From Spiroplasma mirum ATCC 29335 (GTDB lineage: Bacteria; Bacillota_I; Bacilli_A; Mycoplasmatales; Mycoplasmataceae): DNA of 64,000 nucleotides. Below the pieces are notes generated by a model. That model saw only the letters and a list, made by a program, of their open reading frames with translations, was not told the origin of the DNA and did no database searches. A program made the translations under genes and the position numbers. The first letter of the stretch is position 1. The number at the start of each line of letters is the position of its first letter. Location of the stretch: contig NZ_CP006720.1 in NCBI RefSeq assembly GCF_000565195.1, positions 992,001-1,056,000 on the forward strand, read 5' to 3'. Positions 43,466 through 55,800 of the stretch are shown here, one piece after another.

Positions 43466-44056
43466 CTATTCCTCCTCTATATTATCATTTACTAAGTGCG
43501 CCCCATCACCATTAATGATTAAACTATTTTCCTTAACAGTGAACTCGGCTTCAATAATATTTTGTTCAAAATAATTATCATCTGCATATACCGGCGATAA
43601 TTTTAACACGCGTTGGTTAGCTGAACCAATTAATCTTCTTTTTTTATCTAGCTTATTAATTAAAAATGGTCCATCAATTAAAATATCCACAAATTCCAAA
43701 ATCACCGGGTATTTTTTTTGTAAAACTTCATAGACATAACCAGAAAAAATAATTACTGTTAAATTATGGGCTTTACACAATTGCACTAACTCTAATAAGG
43801 CGCGGGGTTGAATAAATGGTTCACCACCAAGAATTGTAATTCCTTCAATATTAAATCTAATTTTAGCATCGAGAATTGCTTTAAACAATTCCTTAACTTC
43901 CATTACATTTTTATTGACCAAGGGAATCATTTCTTGATTGCTACACCCCTTACAATTAAGAATACATCCTTGCATTCATAAAGCAAATCTGTTGCCAGGA
44001 CCTTCAATGGTAGTGAATGAAACAAAGCGATTAAAATTAATAAGATTTTTAGACAT
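43466..44056 (-). CDS. Small radical-SAM activase-like protein, 196 aa
   Basis: Binds a 4Fe-4S cluster through Cys31-x3-Cys35-x2-Cys38 in MQGCILNCKGCSNQE and SAM, with the GGEPF motif near residue 96. GPGNRFALW before the cluster is typical of NrdG/PflA-type activating enzymes. The C-terminal about 40 residues are acidic and unlike NrdG. Start TAATG overlaps the ClpB-like gene, so the two are translationally coupled. No glycyl-radical enzyme is next door, so the true target may lie with the AAA+ protein. Confidence 0.85.
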
Positions 44057-45882
44057 TAATTTTTAATTGTGTAGTTGATTACTGATCCTTGTGGTTCAGC
44101 AATAATCGTTTGGTTTACTCGAAAATTCGCTTGGTTAGTAAAAATAAATTCACTTAAGCCATCAACAATATGTTTTTCAATACTGTTTAATAAATCCCGA
44201 CCACCCTTTTTATCATCAGCATCATTCATAATAATGGTTAAGATTTTTTCTAATTCTACAAATTCTAAATTAACTTTATATTTTTCTTTAACAGCTAATT
44301 GAATTGGTTTTAATTTATGAGCAATTAATTTTGCTTTGAAAGCAGTGTCTTTAATAAAGTTAAATGGAACAATGTTATTCCCAATTCTTCCTAATAATTC
44401 TGGACGTTTTAATTCGGTGCGAAAATGATCAGAAACCTTTTGAATAAATTCTTTTTGAATCTGATCAAATGGTTGGTAGTCATCAACTTCACTAGCCCCA
44501 ATATTAGAAGTAAAAATTATAAATGAATCAGAAAAACTAACAGTTTGACCTTTATTATCCGTTAACCGCCCATCTTCTAAAATTTGTAAAAATTTATCTA
44601 AAATACGGGGGTGGGCTTTTTCAATCTCATCAAATAAAAGAACACTAAATGGTTTTTCCTTAATGGCATTTGTTAATTGCCCCCCCTCTTCATAACCAAC
44701 ATAACCTGGTGGGGCCCCAATTAATTTTTGGTCACTTGCTTCCTGGTTATATTCTGACATGTCAAAGCGAATACAATTTTTTTCATCTCCAAAGAGAAAT
44801 TTTGCTAAAGCTTTTGCTAATTCTGTTTTCCCAACTCCTGTTGGCCCGACAAAGAATAAAGTTCCCTTTGGTTTAGTTCGTTTCGATGAATACTGCACAC
44901 CCGATAAACCGGTAAATGCTTTATAAACAACTTTTTTAACTTTTTCAATGGCATGCTCCTGACCAATAACTCTTTTTCGTAGTTCATCTTCAATTGTTGC
45001 TAATTTTTGATAGTTCATTTCTTCTCATGGTGAAACTTTATCCCCATATTGATAAGAATTTAATAACTTTTCAAATGGCAACCGTTCATTGATATTATTT
45101 GAGTATTTAATCAGTTGGTAAACTTCTTTCAGAGTTCACCCTTCCATTGTATCGTAAATATCTTGTAATTTTAAGATATCTTGGTTTAAATCTTCACTAA
45201 TTTTAAAGAAATTTTTATTAGTTAAAATAAACTTTTCACGTTCTTCGCGATTTGGTTTTGTTAATGTAATGGTACTTACATCCGGATTATGAAGATAAAA
45301 CGATGTTGGTAGTTTTCCAATACTATTTGTAATAAAAATCAACGAAGTATCAAAATCAATAATTTCTGACTGTTCAAACTTCTTATCTTTAAAAGCTTTA
45401 CTTAGGGAAATTAAATTAACCCGTTCATCTTCACTTAAACTTTGTTCATTAGAGAATAAATAATCCGAGCTGTCAGCAATAAAAGCAACTTTTTTAGGGT
45501 TATTCCCTAGCATATTTTTCCGCACAATTGCAAAAAATTCCGCTAAAGAAGTAAAATGTCCTGTTTGATGATTTGTTTGTTCATTTTGGTTATTAATTAA
45601 TTCTTTGCCAAACTCATATGCTTCGCCTTCTTGCGAATGGTCCTTTTTCTCATCTTCAACTAATGTTAGACTTTTTACATTTCCCCCAGTTAACCCATCA
45701 ATGCGATCCCAAGTAAAAATATCATGAAAGCCTTTTTCTTTTAGCAATGTTTTAATCCGTTCTTTTAAACTAACATAGCCATTATTATTTTCATAAATGT
45801 CATTGATACTTCCTTCAACAATAATACAACGTTTGATTCCAATTTGGTTTTTTAATTTATCTAAGTTATTTTTAACACTCAT
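44056..45882 (-). CDS. ClpB-like AAA+ ATPase with unusual N-terminal domain, 608 aa
   Basis: The C-terminal half (about 289-608) is a Clp/Hsp100 class D2-type AAA+ module: RVIGQEHAIEKV, Walker A GPTGVGKT (346-353), pore loop GYVGYEEGG (about 393-401), Walker B VLLFDEIEKAHP (418-419), sensor FTSNIG and the C-terminal D2 small domain. The N-terminal half looks like a degenerate AAA domain without Walker A (IIVEGSINDIYENNNGYVSL, VAFIADSSDYLF, SLIFITNS). It lacks the ClpB repeat domain and coiled-coil middle domain, so it is not housekeeping ClpB. TGA is Trp. Confidence 0.85.
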
Positions 45883-46001
45883 ATTGTTCCCCTTTCATAT
45901 GCTTGTTACTAATGATCACTATTAATTATAAATGTTTTTAACAAAGAATACTATTAAATCTGATTTAGTTTTCTTATTATTATAATCTTTGCAAAAATAA
46001 A

Positions 46002-46030
46002 AAATAAACTCTTTTAAGCAGAGTTTATTT
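46002..46030 (-). terminator. Terminator of the lipoprotein pseudogene
   Basis: AAATAAACTC and GAGTTTATTT around a 9-nt loop, with T-rich minus-strand tail. Confidence 0.7.
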
Positions 46031-46047
46031 CATTTTTTAATTCCTAG

Positions 46048-47164
46048 TTAGCACTTTTTTGTTACACTAACTTTGGCCGTTCCCACAGAGGCGTTATGTC
46101 CGGTTAATGTTAAATTTATAACACAACTGTTTTCCCATTTGTTAAATCAACATAAGGAAGATCTGATCAGACTGAATGGTGAAAATAGGTATTTCCGGTT
46201 TTAACTGTTTCAAAATTAGTTATTGCATAACTAACATCATAACTTGTTAGGATTGCATCAAGATTTTGCACAGCTTTTAAAACAAGACTATCTAAACTTG
46301 TTAGAATATATGATTCAAAGATATATTCAAAATTACCTCCACTTTTAATTGCCGAAATTCCAACGGGGTTATCGCTAATTTTATTAACTGAACTAATATT
46401 AACCGCTTGTTTAAGCCTAATTATTTTAATATTAAATTGAAAACTACCTTTAATAATTTTTGAATTAGGTTTTGCCTGTACTATCGCGGTAATATCCTTA
46501 GCAGTTTGATAATCACCAGTTTTGGCATTATTGGTTAAAATAAAATCATTAACTTTAAAACCTGTTCTTTTTGCTTTTGGGAGTTGGATGCGAATAAAAC
46601 CTCAAATCTCAGCTTTGAATGTTAAATTTTTATCAATAATATTTAATTCATCTTGTGTTACACTCGCAGGATTTTTAACCTGAATTTTTGGGTTAAAAAG
46701 TTAACACAGAAATGTTAATTCTCCCCGCAATCGTAATAATTTGAATTGTTAAAGTTGTTTTTCCCGTAATAATTTTAGATTGTGCTTGGGAATTAATGGT
46801 AATGGTAATTGGTTGAGCTTGTTCATACTTCCCTGCTTTTGCATTATTAATAATATTAAAATTAGATTTTGTTATTTTATTACCATCTTTAAGATTATTA
46901 TTAATTTGGGTTGTAACATATTCTAATTAATATGTCATTAAAATTAATGGCATTTAATTCATCTAATGTAACATTTTTTTCATCATTAACTGTAATTGCT
47001 AATGGATTGATCATCTTTGATATTTTAATTTCACTAAGATTAGTTTTGATATTATTATTTGGTTGGGCGCTTTTGTTATGACAAGCAACAACAGAACTTG
47101 CACTGGTTGCTGTTAAACTAATCGCACCCAAGTACTTAAAAGTTTTTTCATTACTTAATTTCAT
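46048..47164 (-). pseudogene. Decayed lipoprotein with repeated domains
   Basis: MKLSNEKTFKYLGAISLTAT and lipobox SVVAC open the gene. Frame changes near 46925, 46700 and 46125 break it, and reading ends at TAA 46048. Two copies of an about 85-residue unit can be read: DELNAIN...NFNIINNAKAGKYEQA...ITITI...SKIITGKTTLTIQI and DELNIID...FILTNNAKTGDYQTA...ITAIV...SKIIKGSFQFNIKI. It would have been a surface-exposed, repeat-built lipoprotein; the ligand is unknown. Confidence 0.65.
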
Positions 47165-47280
47165 TCTTTCTTTGGTAAGTAAATTTAGTTAATGAATTTT
47201 AATAATTTTTATATTATATTCTGTCCCTTATTTTTAATTTTAATATATTATTTTCCTGAAGATAGCAAAATTGCAAATTA

Positions 47281-47304
47281 AAAACTATCTTTGATAGATA
47301 GTTT
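47281..47304 (-). terminator. Terminator after nagA
   Basis: AAACTATCT, loop ATCAA, AGATAGTTT with T tail on the minus strand. Confidence 0.8.
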
Positions 47305-47315
47305 CCAAGAAGTTA

Positions 47316-48461
47316 TTAAAGATTATTATAAGCAATTTCACCTTCGGAAATTGTCATCTTAACATTTAAATCATTATCTACCACAACAAGGTCCGCCAAT
47401 TTATTTGGCTGAATTGACCCTGTTTGGTTGTAAATTCCTAATTGTTTTGCCACATTAATACTTGTCATTTTAATTAAATCAATTAATGAACATTTAGTAA
47501 AATGATACATATTGCGAACGTTAAAATCATAAGTCGCCGCCGCACCGGCTAACGTTCCATTTAATAAGGTAACCGTTTGGCCTTTTTTAATAACATCCAA
47601 ATCACCTAATTTGTATGGGCCATCAGCTAATCCTTTTGCAATCATGGCATCTGTAATAATACATAAATGATCAGGTCCCTTAATTTTATAAGCTTCCCGG
47701 ATGGTATCAGGATGGTTATGAATTCCATCCGTAATTAGTTCACACAAAATTTCATCATAGAATAGTCCCGCGTTAACCATTCCTGGTTTGCGATGCTCAT
47801 AACGGCTCATTCCATTATGAAGATGGGTGAAATGATTAGCTCCCCGCCCAACTTCGGTTGTTACTTGTTCAAAACTAGCAGCGGAATGTCCCATTGAAGG
47901 AATAATTTTATTTTTAAGAAGGAAGGTTGTGAATGATCCATCTTGTAATTCGGGGGCATAAGTAACTACCCGAATGTTATTTTTGGAAGCATCAATAAAT
48001 TGTTGCATTACTTTAATATCTGGTTTAATTAATAGTGTTTCTTCATGTGCTCCTTTAAATTCGTGTGAAATAAAAGGACCTTCCAAGTGGGCACCAATTT
48101 GCAATGCTTTTGCCCCTTTATTATGCTTAGTCATATATTCACCGTAGACTGCCATTAATTTAGTTACTTTTTCCACAGAACCGGTAACTGTTCCTTGGCA
48201 AAACTTTGTTACTCCTTCTTGCGTAATTTTTTTGGCAAACTCATCAAATCCAGCAATTGTGCCTTCTTCAAAATCATGGCCATAACCACCATGGACATGA
48301 CATTCAATAAATCCGGGCATAACAATTAATCCGTGCAAGTCATGACCATCTTGGTTAGTTTCCCCTTTATTGACTGATTTAATTAAATTACCTTCAACTT
48401 CAATTCACCCTTTTTCAATAATTTCATTAATTAATACTATTTTTGCGTTTTTTAAAATCAT
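47316..48461 (-). CDS. nagA: N-acetylglucosamine-6-phosphate deacetylase, 381 aa
   Basis: Removes acetate from GlcNAc-6-P delivered by the PTS. Amidohydrolase metal site: HVHGG (His55, 57), the metal Glu in GAHLEGPFIS, His in SMGHSAASFEQ, His in THLHNGMS and the catalytic Asp in ITDAMIAKG. AAGGAGT lies six bases before ATG 48461. It follows the DeoR-type regulator by 19 bp in one operon. Full length (about 380). Confidence 0.96.
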
Positions 48462-48480
48462 GTTTTAACTCCTTCTTTCT

Positions 48481-49224
48481 CTAATTAATTACTTTTGCTA
48501 AATACTCTGGCTTAATTTCCACAACCCGATAAGTAATAATTCCGTCAACATCTTTAATATTACAGAAATGTTCATAACCCATTGAATTGAATTTTGAATT
48601 ATCAGCAAGGATATATTTATATTTAGCCTTTGCTAAAATAATTGCTTCGAGGTATGATTCTCCCTCATTGTTATTATAGACATTACCATTATAATCAATA
48701 TTTGTAACTGAAACAAATGTTTTATAGAATGGTTCAATTTCTAATGCTTTCTCAACAAAAGAACCAATAAAGAAGACCCCCGAAGGTTCTCGATATTTGT
48801 CACCAACTAGAATTGGTTTAATAATATAAGAATTTTTTAAAAGAATTTGGTAAACAAATCAAGAATTAGTTATCACTTTAACTTCAGTTTTAATTTGTTT
48901 AGCAAATTCCTCACAGGTTGTTCCGGCCCCCACCAAATAAAAAACATCACCTTGGTTAATTAATTTCTGAGCTAGTTTAGCTTTGAGATTTAAATTTAAT
49001 CGATTTAAATGTTTAATTGTACTATTATCCGATTTTTCATTAGTTTTAACCCCACCATAAGATAGACTAACTAAACCTTCATTCTGCAATCCTTTTAAAT
49101 CTCGGCGGACAGTAACATATGCGATTTTTAATGATTCAACATACTCATTAATTTCCGCCATATTGTGGGATGGTTTTGCTTGTAAAAAATCTAATAACAT
49201 ATTTTTTCTTTCTAGCTTATGCAT
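48481..49224 (-). CDS. DeoR-family transcriptional regulator, 247 aa
   Basis: N-terminal winged helix with VTVRRDLKGLQNEGLVSLSYGG, the DeoR recognition pattern. C-terminal sugar-phosphate sensing domain with LVGAGTTCEEFA and ILADNSKFN. A TGA at 48859-48861 is Trp. Start ATG 49224 is chosen because AGAGGT lies seven bases upstream; the upstream in-frame ATG at 49248 lacks a site. Being first in an operon with nagA, it probably controls amino-sugar use, with GlcNAc-6-P or GlcN-6-P as likely effector. Confidence 0.92.
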
Positions 49225-49266
49225 TTTTTTACCTCTATCCTCTCCCAAACTACTTCCATCATTTTA

Positions 49267-49296
49267 ATTATATATCAAGAAAAAATAGAAAACCAA
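49267..49296 (-). promoter_or_regulatory. Promoter of deoR-type gene and nagA
   Basis: Minus strand TTGGTT (49296-49291), an 18-nt spacer and TATAAT (49272-49267). Confidence 0.5.
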
Positions 49297-49321
49297 TAAA
49301 TTAAAGTGATTATAAGGTTAT

Positions 49322-49352
49322 AAAAAATAGCGTTATGATTAACACTATTTCT
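49322..49352 (-). terminator. Terminator of the helicase operon
   Basis: AAATAGTG and CGCTATTT arms with T tail on the minus strand; overlaps the last codons of the 367-aa gene. Confidence 0.65.
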
Positions 49353-50448
49353 TATTTTTAATTGTGTTATTATTAACATTCATTTTTGCTTTATTCATTA
49401 GGCGGTCCGGATTTAAATATGTCTTTTTCTGTTCTTTAGATAAGGAAACATCATACATTGATAGATCATTAATAAATGGTTGCTCATCAGTATCATGGGC
49501 ATGTCCTTCATATCCTTCAAATTTATAAGTAAATCGCCCGTCTAAATAAACTTTAAAAATTGCTTCTTCACCAGTTACTTTTTTAGAATACACAATAACA
49601 ACACTATCCTCGTTTTCCTTTACCAACCGAATGTCATTATTATTCACAATAAAACCGCGTTTTTGAATTGATTGTAAAATTGAACTAATAGCGTGTTTAC
49701 GGGCTGATTCGTCTAACTGTTTAGTAATAATTTTATTTTGTAAGGCTAATGCTTTTTTATTAAGTTCTTGGAAACTTTCCAGATCTAACTTACTAAATTG
49801 TTCTAAATCGGCTACTAGCTCCGCTTGCACAAACTTGTCACGACTAACTTGTTCTTTAAAACTAGTAAGATATTGGTTTTTAACAAATTCAGTTGTTGTT
49901 CGGTAATTATTAATTTCTTCTTTAACAATTTCAGCAATTTCAGTTGGACTTAAATTAACTAACTTATTTTTGTTTTCTTTAAAAAAAGTTAGAATAATTG
50001 CTTGTGATTGCTTATCATCAAACATTGTTAATAACTCTTGTTCTAATTTGTCATGGTTTAAATTAAGACGATTTTTTAAATTAAGAACTCGTTGTTTAGT
50101 TTCATCTTCAATAACTTTTATTTTTAATAATTCCATTTCTTGTTGGATTTCTGCTAGCCGTAATTTTTTTTGTTCTAAATAAAAATTTATTTGTTTAGCT
50201 TGTTCTAGTTCAACATGATCTTGTTTTGAAAAACTTTTAACTAATTCATTATTTTCAATATCCGCAATAATTAAATCTAACTCTTTTAAATATTTTTCAG
50301 TTTGTTGACAATTAAGGCCACTTGAATCAATTGCTTTTAATTGTTGCAATAAAATTGTTAAATTTTCACGAACAAAGTTAATATTGATTTCTAACTGCTC
50401 AATTTTCTTTTGATAATTATACATTACCTGTTCAACACTCATACTCAT
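49345..50448 (-). CDS. Coiled-coil protein with C-terminal globular domain, 367 aa
   Basis: Residues 1-255 are a long heptad-rich coiled coil (for example KKLRLAEIQQEMELLKIKVI) with no TGA Trp codons. Residues about 262-350 form a compact strand-rich domain: SILQSIQKRGFIVNNNDIRL, VIVYSKKVTGEEAIFKVYLD, FTYKFEGYEGHAHDTD, then NPDR. I know this type of C-terminal domain only as a feature of uncharacterised bacterial coiled-coil proteins. Its ATG overlaps the stop of the 791-aa gene (TAATG), so the two are translationally coupled. Likely a structural or regulatory partner of the helicase; function unknown. Confidence 0.75.
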   Translation of the reverse strand: MSMSVEQVMYNYQKKIEQLEININFVRENLTILLQQLKAIDSSGLNCQQTEKYLKELDLIIADIENNELVKSFSKQDHVELEQAKQINFYLEQKKLRLAEIQQEMELLKIKVIEDETKQRVLNLKNRLNLNHDKLEQELLTMFDDKQSQAIILTFFKENKNKLVNLSPTEIAEIVKEEINNYRTTTEFVKNQYLTSFKEQVSRDKFVQAELVADLEQFSKLDLESFQELNKKALALQNKIITKQLDESARKHAISSILQSIQKRGFIVNNNDIRLVKENEDSVVIVYSKKVTGEEAIFKVYLDGRFTYKFEGYEGHAHDTDEQPFINDLSMYDVSLSKEQKKTYLNPDRLMNKAKMNVNNNTIKNKK

Positions 50449-52823
50449 TATGTAAACACCTCTTCAATTCCTTCTAATATTTTTTTGATTTGTTCACGGT
50501 TCTTATTAGCATTCTGTTCATTACGATATTCTTCACAATAAACATATAATTTTAATTCATTATATCAATCTTTTAATTTTTTGTATTTACTTTTTTCAAA
50601 ATTAGGTTTTAAAAGAAAGATTTTTTCATTTAAATATTTAACATCAGAATCATCGGCGACTAATATTTCATCGACATATCCTTCTAGTTTATTCAGCACA
50701 TATACACTAGCTTTACCAAATTCACATAAGTTCATATAATCATTAAACTTAACTTCTGAATTAAATACTTCCCCATGTTTAAGCTGGCAAAACTTTAATT
50801 CTAAAACTGATAAGGAATGGAGTAATTGAATAATTAGTTCCGATAAATTTTGAAAACTAGTTAAACGGGCTTTAATTAAATTGATTTTTTCCCAAAGTGC
50901 TTTTCAATTTCGTTGTAATACATTTGTTTCTGATTGGTATTCCATTTGTTGACGAAATATTTCATAATCTTTCGCATAAGAATATAAATTAGTTAAAAAG
51001 ACTGTGTTTTTAGTATTAACATCAAAATCATCATCCCGACCAATAATTTCTCTAGCAATATTTTGGTTAATTACCCTAATAAATTTGGTCACAATATTAA
51101 ATAAATTTTGGTTCCAAATCTTTTCAACAATACTGGGAGTAGCAATCTTAGTTAATTCATATAATTCTCCCATTGTGGTGTTACCCTCATCATATAATTC
51201 TTGCAAAGTATTTAAAATATCTTTTTTGGAAAGAATTTCACCATTATATAAAACACTGTAACTTCGAACAATTGATTTTTGTTCATGGGCTAATTGTTTA
51301 ATATCTGCCACTAAGGTATTGTGAATAGTATTTTTATAGTTAGGTTTTAAAACTAAATAATCACAAATTTCTTCTCAGCGTAAATATAAATAGTTTTTAT
51401 TATTAAAATGTTCGGTTGCTTGGTTTTCCATAAAAGTTTGGAAAGCACGGTCATTATTATTAATTAAATCTAATAAATAAAAATGGATAAATAAATCTTC
51501 TTCTTTTTTACTACTAATTAGTTCGCGTAATTGACCTTGGTATTTTATTAATTTTTGATTTAAATATTGCATTATTTCTTTTAAAATATTTTTACTATAA
51601 TTATCCTTATATTTATTCGCCACTAAAATTTTCTTACCTAAACTAATAATTTCGGTTTCTTGAATAGAATATGCTTCTGTTTCTAATTTGTTATTAATAA
51701 ATAAAGTAATAAAATTATGATCAAAGGTTACAAGATCTTTACTAATTCGGAAAAAAGGTAACTCTGTGCGTAAATCTGCTAAAGTAGTATCTTGGCTAGC
51801 ATTCACAAAAATTACTAACTCTAAATTATTATTTTGATAATACTTTTTATTGATAACTGCATTTTCATTTACATAGGCACTGTTAACAATTAAAATCCGC
51901 GGGTTAGCTAATGTTGTGGTAATATAGCGGGGATCTTGTAAATAATCACTTTCAAATAAATTAATATTTAAACGGGAAAGATTTAAATTAAAATGTTCTT
52001 TTAAGTCCTTGGTCATTTTATTTAAAAAGTAATCAACAACTGTTCCTTTAATAGCATCATTATTATCCAAAATATTTTGTAAATTATTATCATTCTCGAC
52101 TTTTAACTTAATATCTTTGAATGTTGTCAATGCTAAATTAATTTGAACTGGTTCATAAATTGGATTAAATAAATTAGTAATTTTGTCAGAAGTCATTTCA
52201 ATTTTTGTATTATTAGTTTTAATAAAACTAAAAGTGGTATCTTTATTAAACTGGTTAGTTTTTAATTCATTTTTTTTATATTCATTTAAATAATTAAAAA
52301 GATCATTCCCCGTCAGATCAGCAGCGCTCGGGGCATTAATAACCAAATCATCCTCAGTAATTTTATCCGTTAAGTTAGTAGTACTATTATTAACTAATAA
52401 CATATTGGTAAACTGATCAAAAACAAAATCAATTAATGATTCGCGGTTGTTATGCTTACTTAATAAAGTTCCGCGTTCAAGAGCAGCAAGTGCTTTCCGT
52501 GAAATAGCAAAAACACCTAGGGTGTAATCAATTCATTCATTATTATAACTAGTACTAACGTATTGAAGAGAACTATTAGTATCAATGGAAATAATATTTT
52601 CTCGCTCAATTAAATCCTTTAAACAATCAGCATAAATCATTAAATCATTAATTTTTAACTCTGTTCTCAAAACTTCTGCTAAAGTTTTCTTTTTATTTGG
52701 GTAAGTGGCAATCGTATTTAAAATTAGATACTGAAAGAATGACGGTTTCTTAGGAGTTTGATAACCAACGATAGTTTTTAATTTAAGTCATTTTTTATAT
52801 AAGTTAATCGTTCCTAATTTCAT
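50448..52823 (-). CDS. Hypothetical protein, 791 aa, helicase operon
   Basis: One frame from ATG 52823 to TAA 50448 with TGA Trp at 51372-51374, 50901-50903 and in the first 100 codons. Residues about 20-130 read like winged-helix repeats (FFQYLILNTIATYPNKKKTL, then an ISRKALAALERGTL-type helix). Residues 140-480 are mixed strands and helices with LVIFVNASQD. Residues 500-791 are all-helical and charged. No nuclease or ATPase motif is seen. It starts 17 bp after the helicase stop. Its fixed place between helicase and coiled-coil gene suggests a three-protein complex. Confidence 0.7.
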
Positions 52824-52840
52824 ATAAATCACCCTTTCTG

Positions 52841-55800
52841 TTAATCTAAGATGTCACTAGCGGTAAAAACTGTTCCGTATTCATCAATGATTTTAATAAT
52901 TTCATAATATGCTTTTACCATTTTTGTAATTTCAGGATTAGCAATGGTTGGAATTTCCACTTCAATATGAGCAAAAAAGTTAATGGCACCAATAATTACT
53001 AACATATTTTTTGCCCGAGAAAAAGCAACATTTAACCGTTCATATTTTTTAATAAATTCCTTATTTGCCTTTTCTTGATTTTTGGGATTACGGACAGTAT
53101 TAACAATCACAATTTCGGTTTCGCGTCCTTGGTAGTCATCAACTGTTGAAACTTCAACAATAATACTTTTAAATTTTAAATTACTAATTGCGCGGCGTAA
53201 TTTTTTAACATGCAACCCATAAAAACTAATAACAGCAACTTTTGGTTTTTTGGTTAACTTTATTTCTTGATTATTATATCCTTTTTCAATTAATAATAAA
53301 GTTTTAACGGTTAGTTCAATTTCTAGTCAATTAAATAAACTAGTGCTTCCTGATTCACCTTGTTCGTAAACTATGTTGGTATTATCAGCATCTTTTGTTG
53401 AATCAATTCAATAAACTGCTTTGTGGGGTTCAAAAATAGTTAACCCATTTTTATTGCTTACTTTAATATAATGTCGTTTTAAATTATTTTGATTTTCGGG
53501 ATCTCCTAATTGTAATTGGTTTTCATAAAAAACATTTACGACCCGCATGATGTCCTCATGACTACGATATTGTTTTGTTAAAATTCCTTTCACAGAATCA
53601 TCACACTTAGCCACTAATTTTTTAAACATTGAATTAGTTAATAATTCATTAAAATCATGATAACTATAATGTTCTTGATAAACAGTATTAATTTTAGCAA
53701 TATCTTCTTCGCGGTAAGGCATAATGGGTGGTAACTGACGATAATCACCAACTAAGACAACTGCTTTCCCATAGACTAAAGGCATAAAAACTTCCATCGG
53801 GGTTAATTTACTTACTTCATCAATAATTACAACATCAAAAGCAAACTTTTTAATATCAATATCACTAATATTATAATCTTGTAAAACTTTATTTTTACTT
53901 TGGGCGTAAGATTGGTTAGCTGTCGCTGTCATTGCAACCACATTAACATTATTTTGCAAAAATTGGTTAGCATATAAAAGGGTGTCTCGTTCCATAAAAG
54001 AAGTAAACTTATTGCTACTAATATTTTCTTGATCTAAAAATTTGCCAATTCGATAATTATTATCTAAAAAATTAATTAAATTATTTACAAAATTATTTTT
54101 TTGATTTTTTTCATTAACAATATTTTTAATATTAAGATCAATCTCATTAATTGCTTGGTCAATGTCATTAATAGTTGCTGCAATATCTTTAATAGTTAAA
54201 TGCATGTTAAAAATATTGTTAATACCTTGTACTAGATTTTCAATTTCTATTTTTAGACCTACCAATTTTTGATCTAATACTTTAACTTCATCTGCTAAAT
54301 AAGAAATCTCTTGATCATATTGGGCAATTACGTTATTATTATTTGATTCTTGTAAATTATTCAAACGGTTTTCATAAATTACTTTTAACATTTCTAAATC
54401 ATTTCGAAAGGCGTTAATTGCATGTTCATACTGTGTGATGTCAACTTCTTGTTTGTAATCAATTGCTTTTAAATCATTCAATTCTTGGTATACTGTAGTA
54501 AACTTCCCTAACCAATCATCGTCACGATTTTCTTTGCTAATATTTTTTAACTCAAAAAGTTCTTGTTCTTTAATCGAAATTAATTTAGTATTACTATTTA
54601 AAGTTTGAATAATTTTTTGGTATGCTTCCTGAATTGAAAATAAAGAATCAAATTCCATCCCTAGTTTCTCCTGCATAATTGCACTAAAATGTTTTTTAAA
54701 TAATTCACCAACGTCCGAATTTGGATTAATAACTCCTGATCAGTTATAGTCATTTAACATCGAAAAAATATTATTTATATTATTTATTTCAATAATAAGT
54801 TTCTTATTTTTGTTTTTTGCAATTAATTCATTATTAATTCCGTCATCTCTTAATTTCGTTAATTCAGTCAACTTAGTTTTTAATTTTTTTGCTTCGGCAA
54901 TTTCCTGTGCCAACATTTTGGCATTTGTTTTTAATTTTTGTAATTCTAACTTTTGGTTTTCATAATCATAATTAAGCGCATTTCATTTTGTTAGATACTT
55001 CTGTAATAAATGATTATAAATAAAACGATAGTGATTAAAAATTAATTTATCCGGATTAAAATCAGTAAATTTATTTTTCTTACGAACTTCTTCCCCAGTT
55101 AAACGGAGCGGAGCAATTTGGGGAGTTTTAGTTAACCGCATTAAAACATTATCAATGGCAGTATGATTCTGTGAAGATACTAAAATTTTTTTTCCTAACA
55201 TCGCATATTGATAAACTAATTCAGCAATAAATTCGGTTTTCCCAGTTCCGGGAGGGCCTTGTAATAAAAAGATATCTTGTGAATTTAGGGTTTTGACAAT
55301 TGCTAATTTTTGTTCCTCGTTTAAATTATTACAAGCAAAAGTTAGATCATCAATTGTTAATAAATGATTTTGATTTTTAATTTTAACATCTTCAATATTA
55401 AAAATATAATTAATTAAATAAGGATTAGCCACATCATTTTTACTAATCTTTTCTAAAATTACTGAACTACGACGAATTAACGTTGAGTCACCCTTTCCAA
55501 CATATGTTAGATAACCATACTGGGGAAATTGGTTATTAATTTCTTGAAGAGATAATTCTTCTTCGTTTTGTAATTCATAATATGTATTAATTGGTTGATA
55601 ATCTTTTAAATGAGTTTTTAATAGCTGAGAAATTTCCTGTTTCTCACCATTTGGTTTCTCAATATTATTTTCATTAAGATAAATATTTCATAATTTTTCT
55701 AAAATAAGTGCTAAAGTTAAATTATCATTAATATGTTGAGTTGTATTAATATTAAAACCTAAATCAATAATATCATTTGAATCTTGGGCAAAACTATCAT

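Noticed and set aside
44056..45882. Housekeeping ClpB
   Set aside because: The N-terminal half lacks a Walker A, the substrate domain and the middle-domain coiled coil, and the protein is about 250 aa shorter than ClpB.
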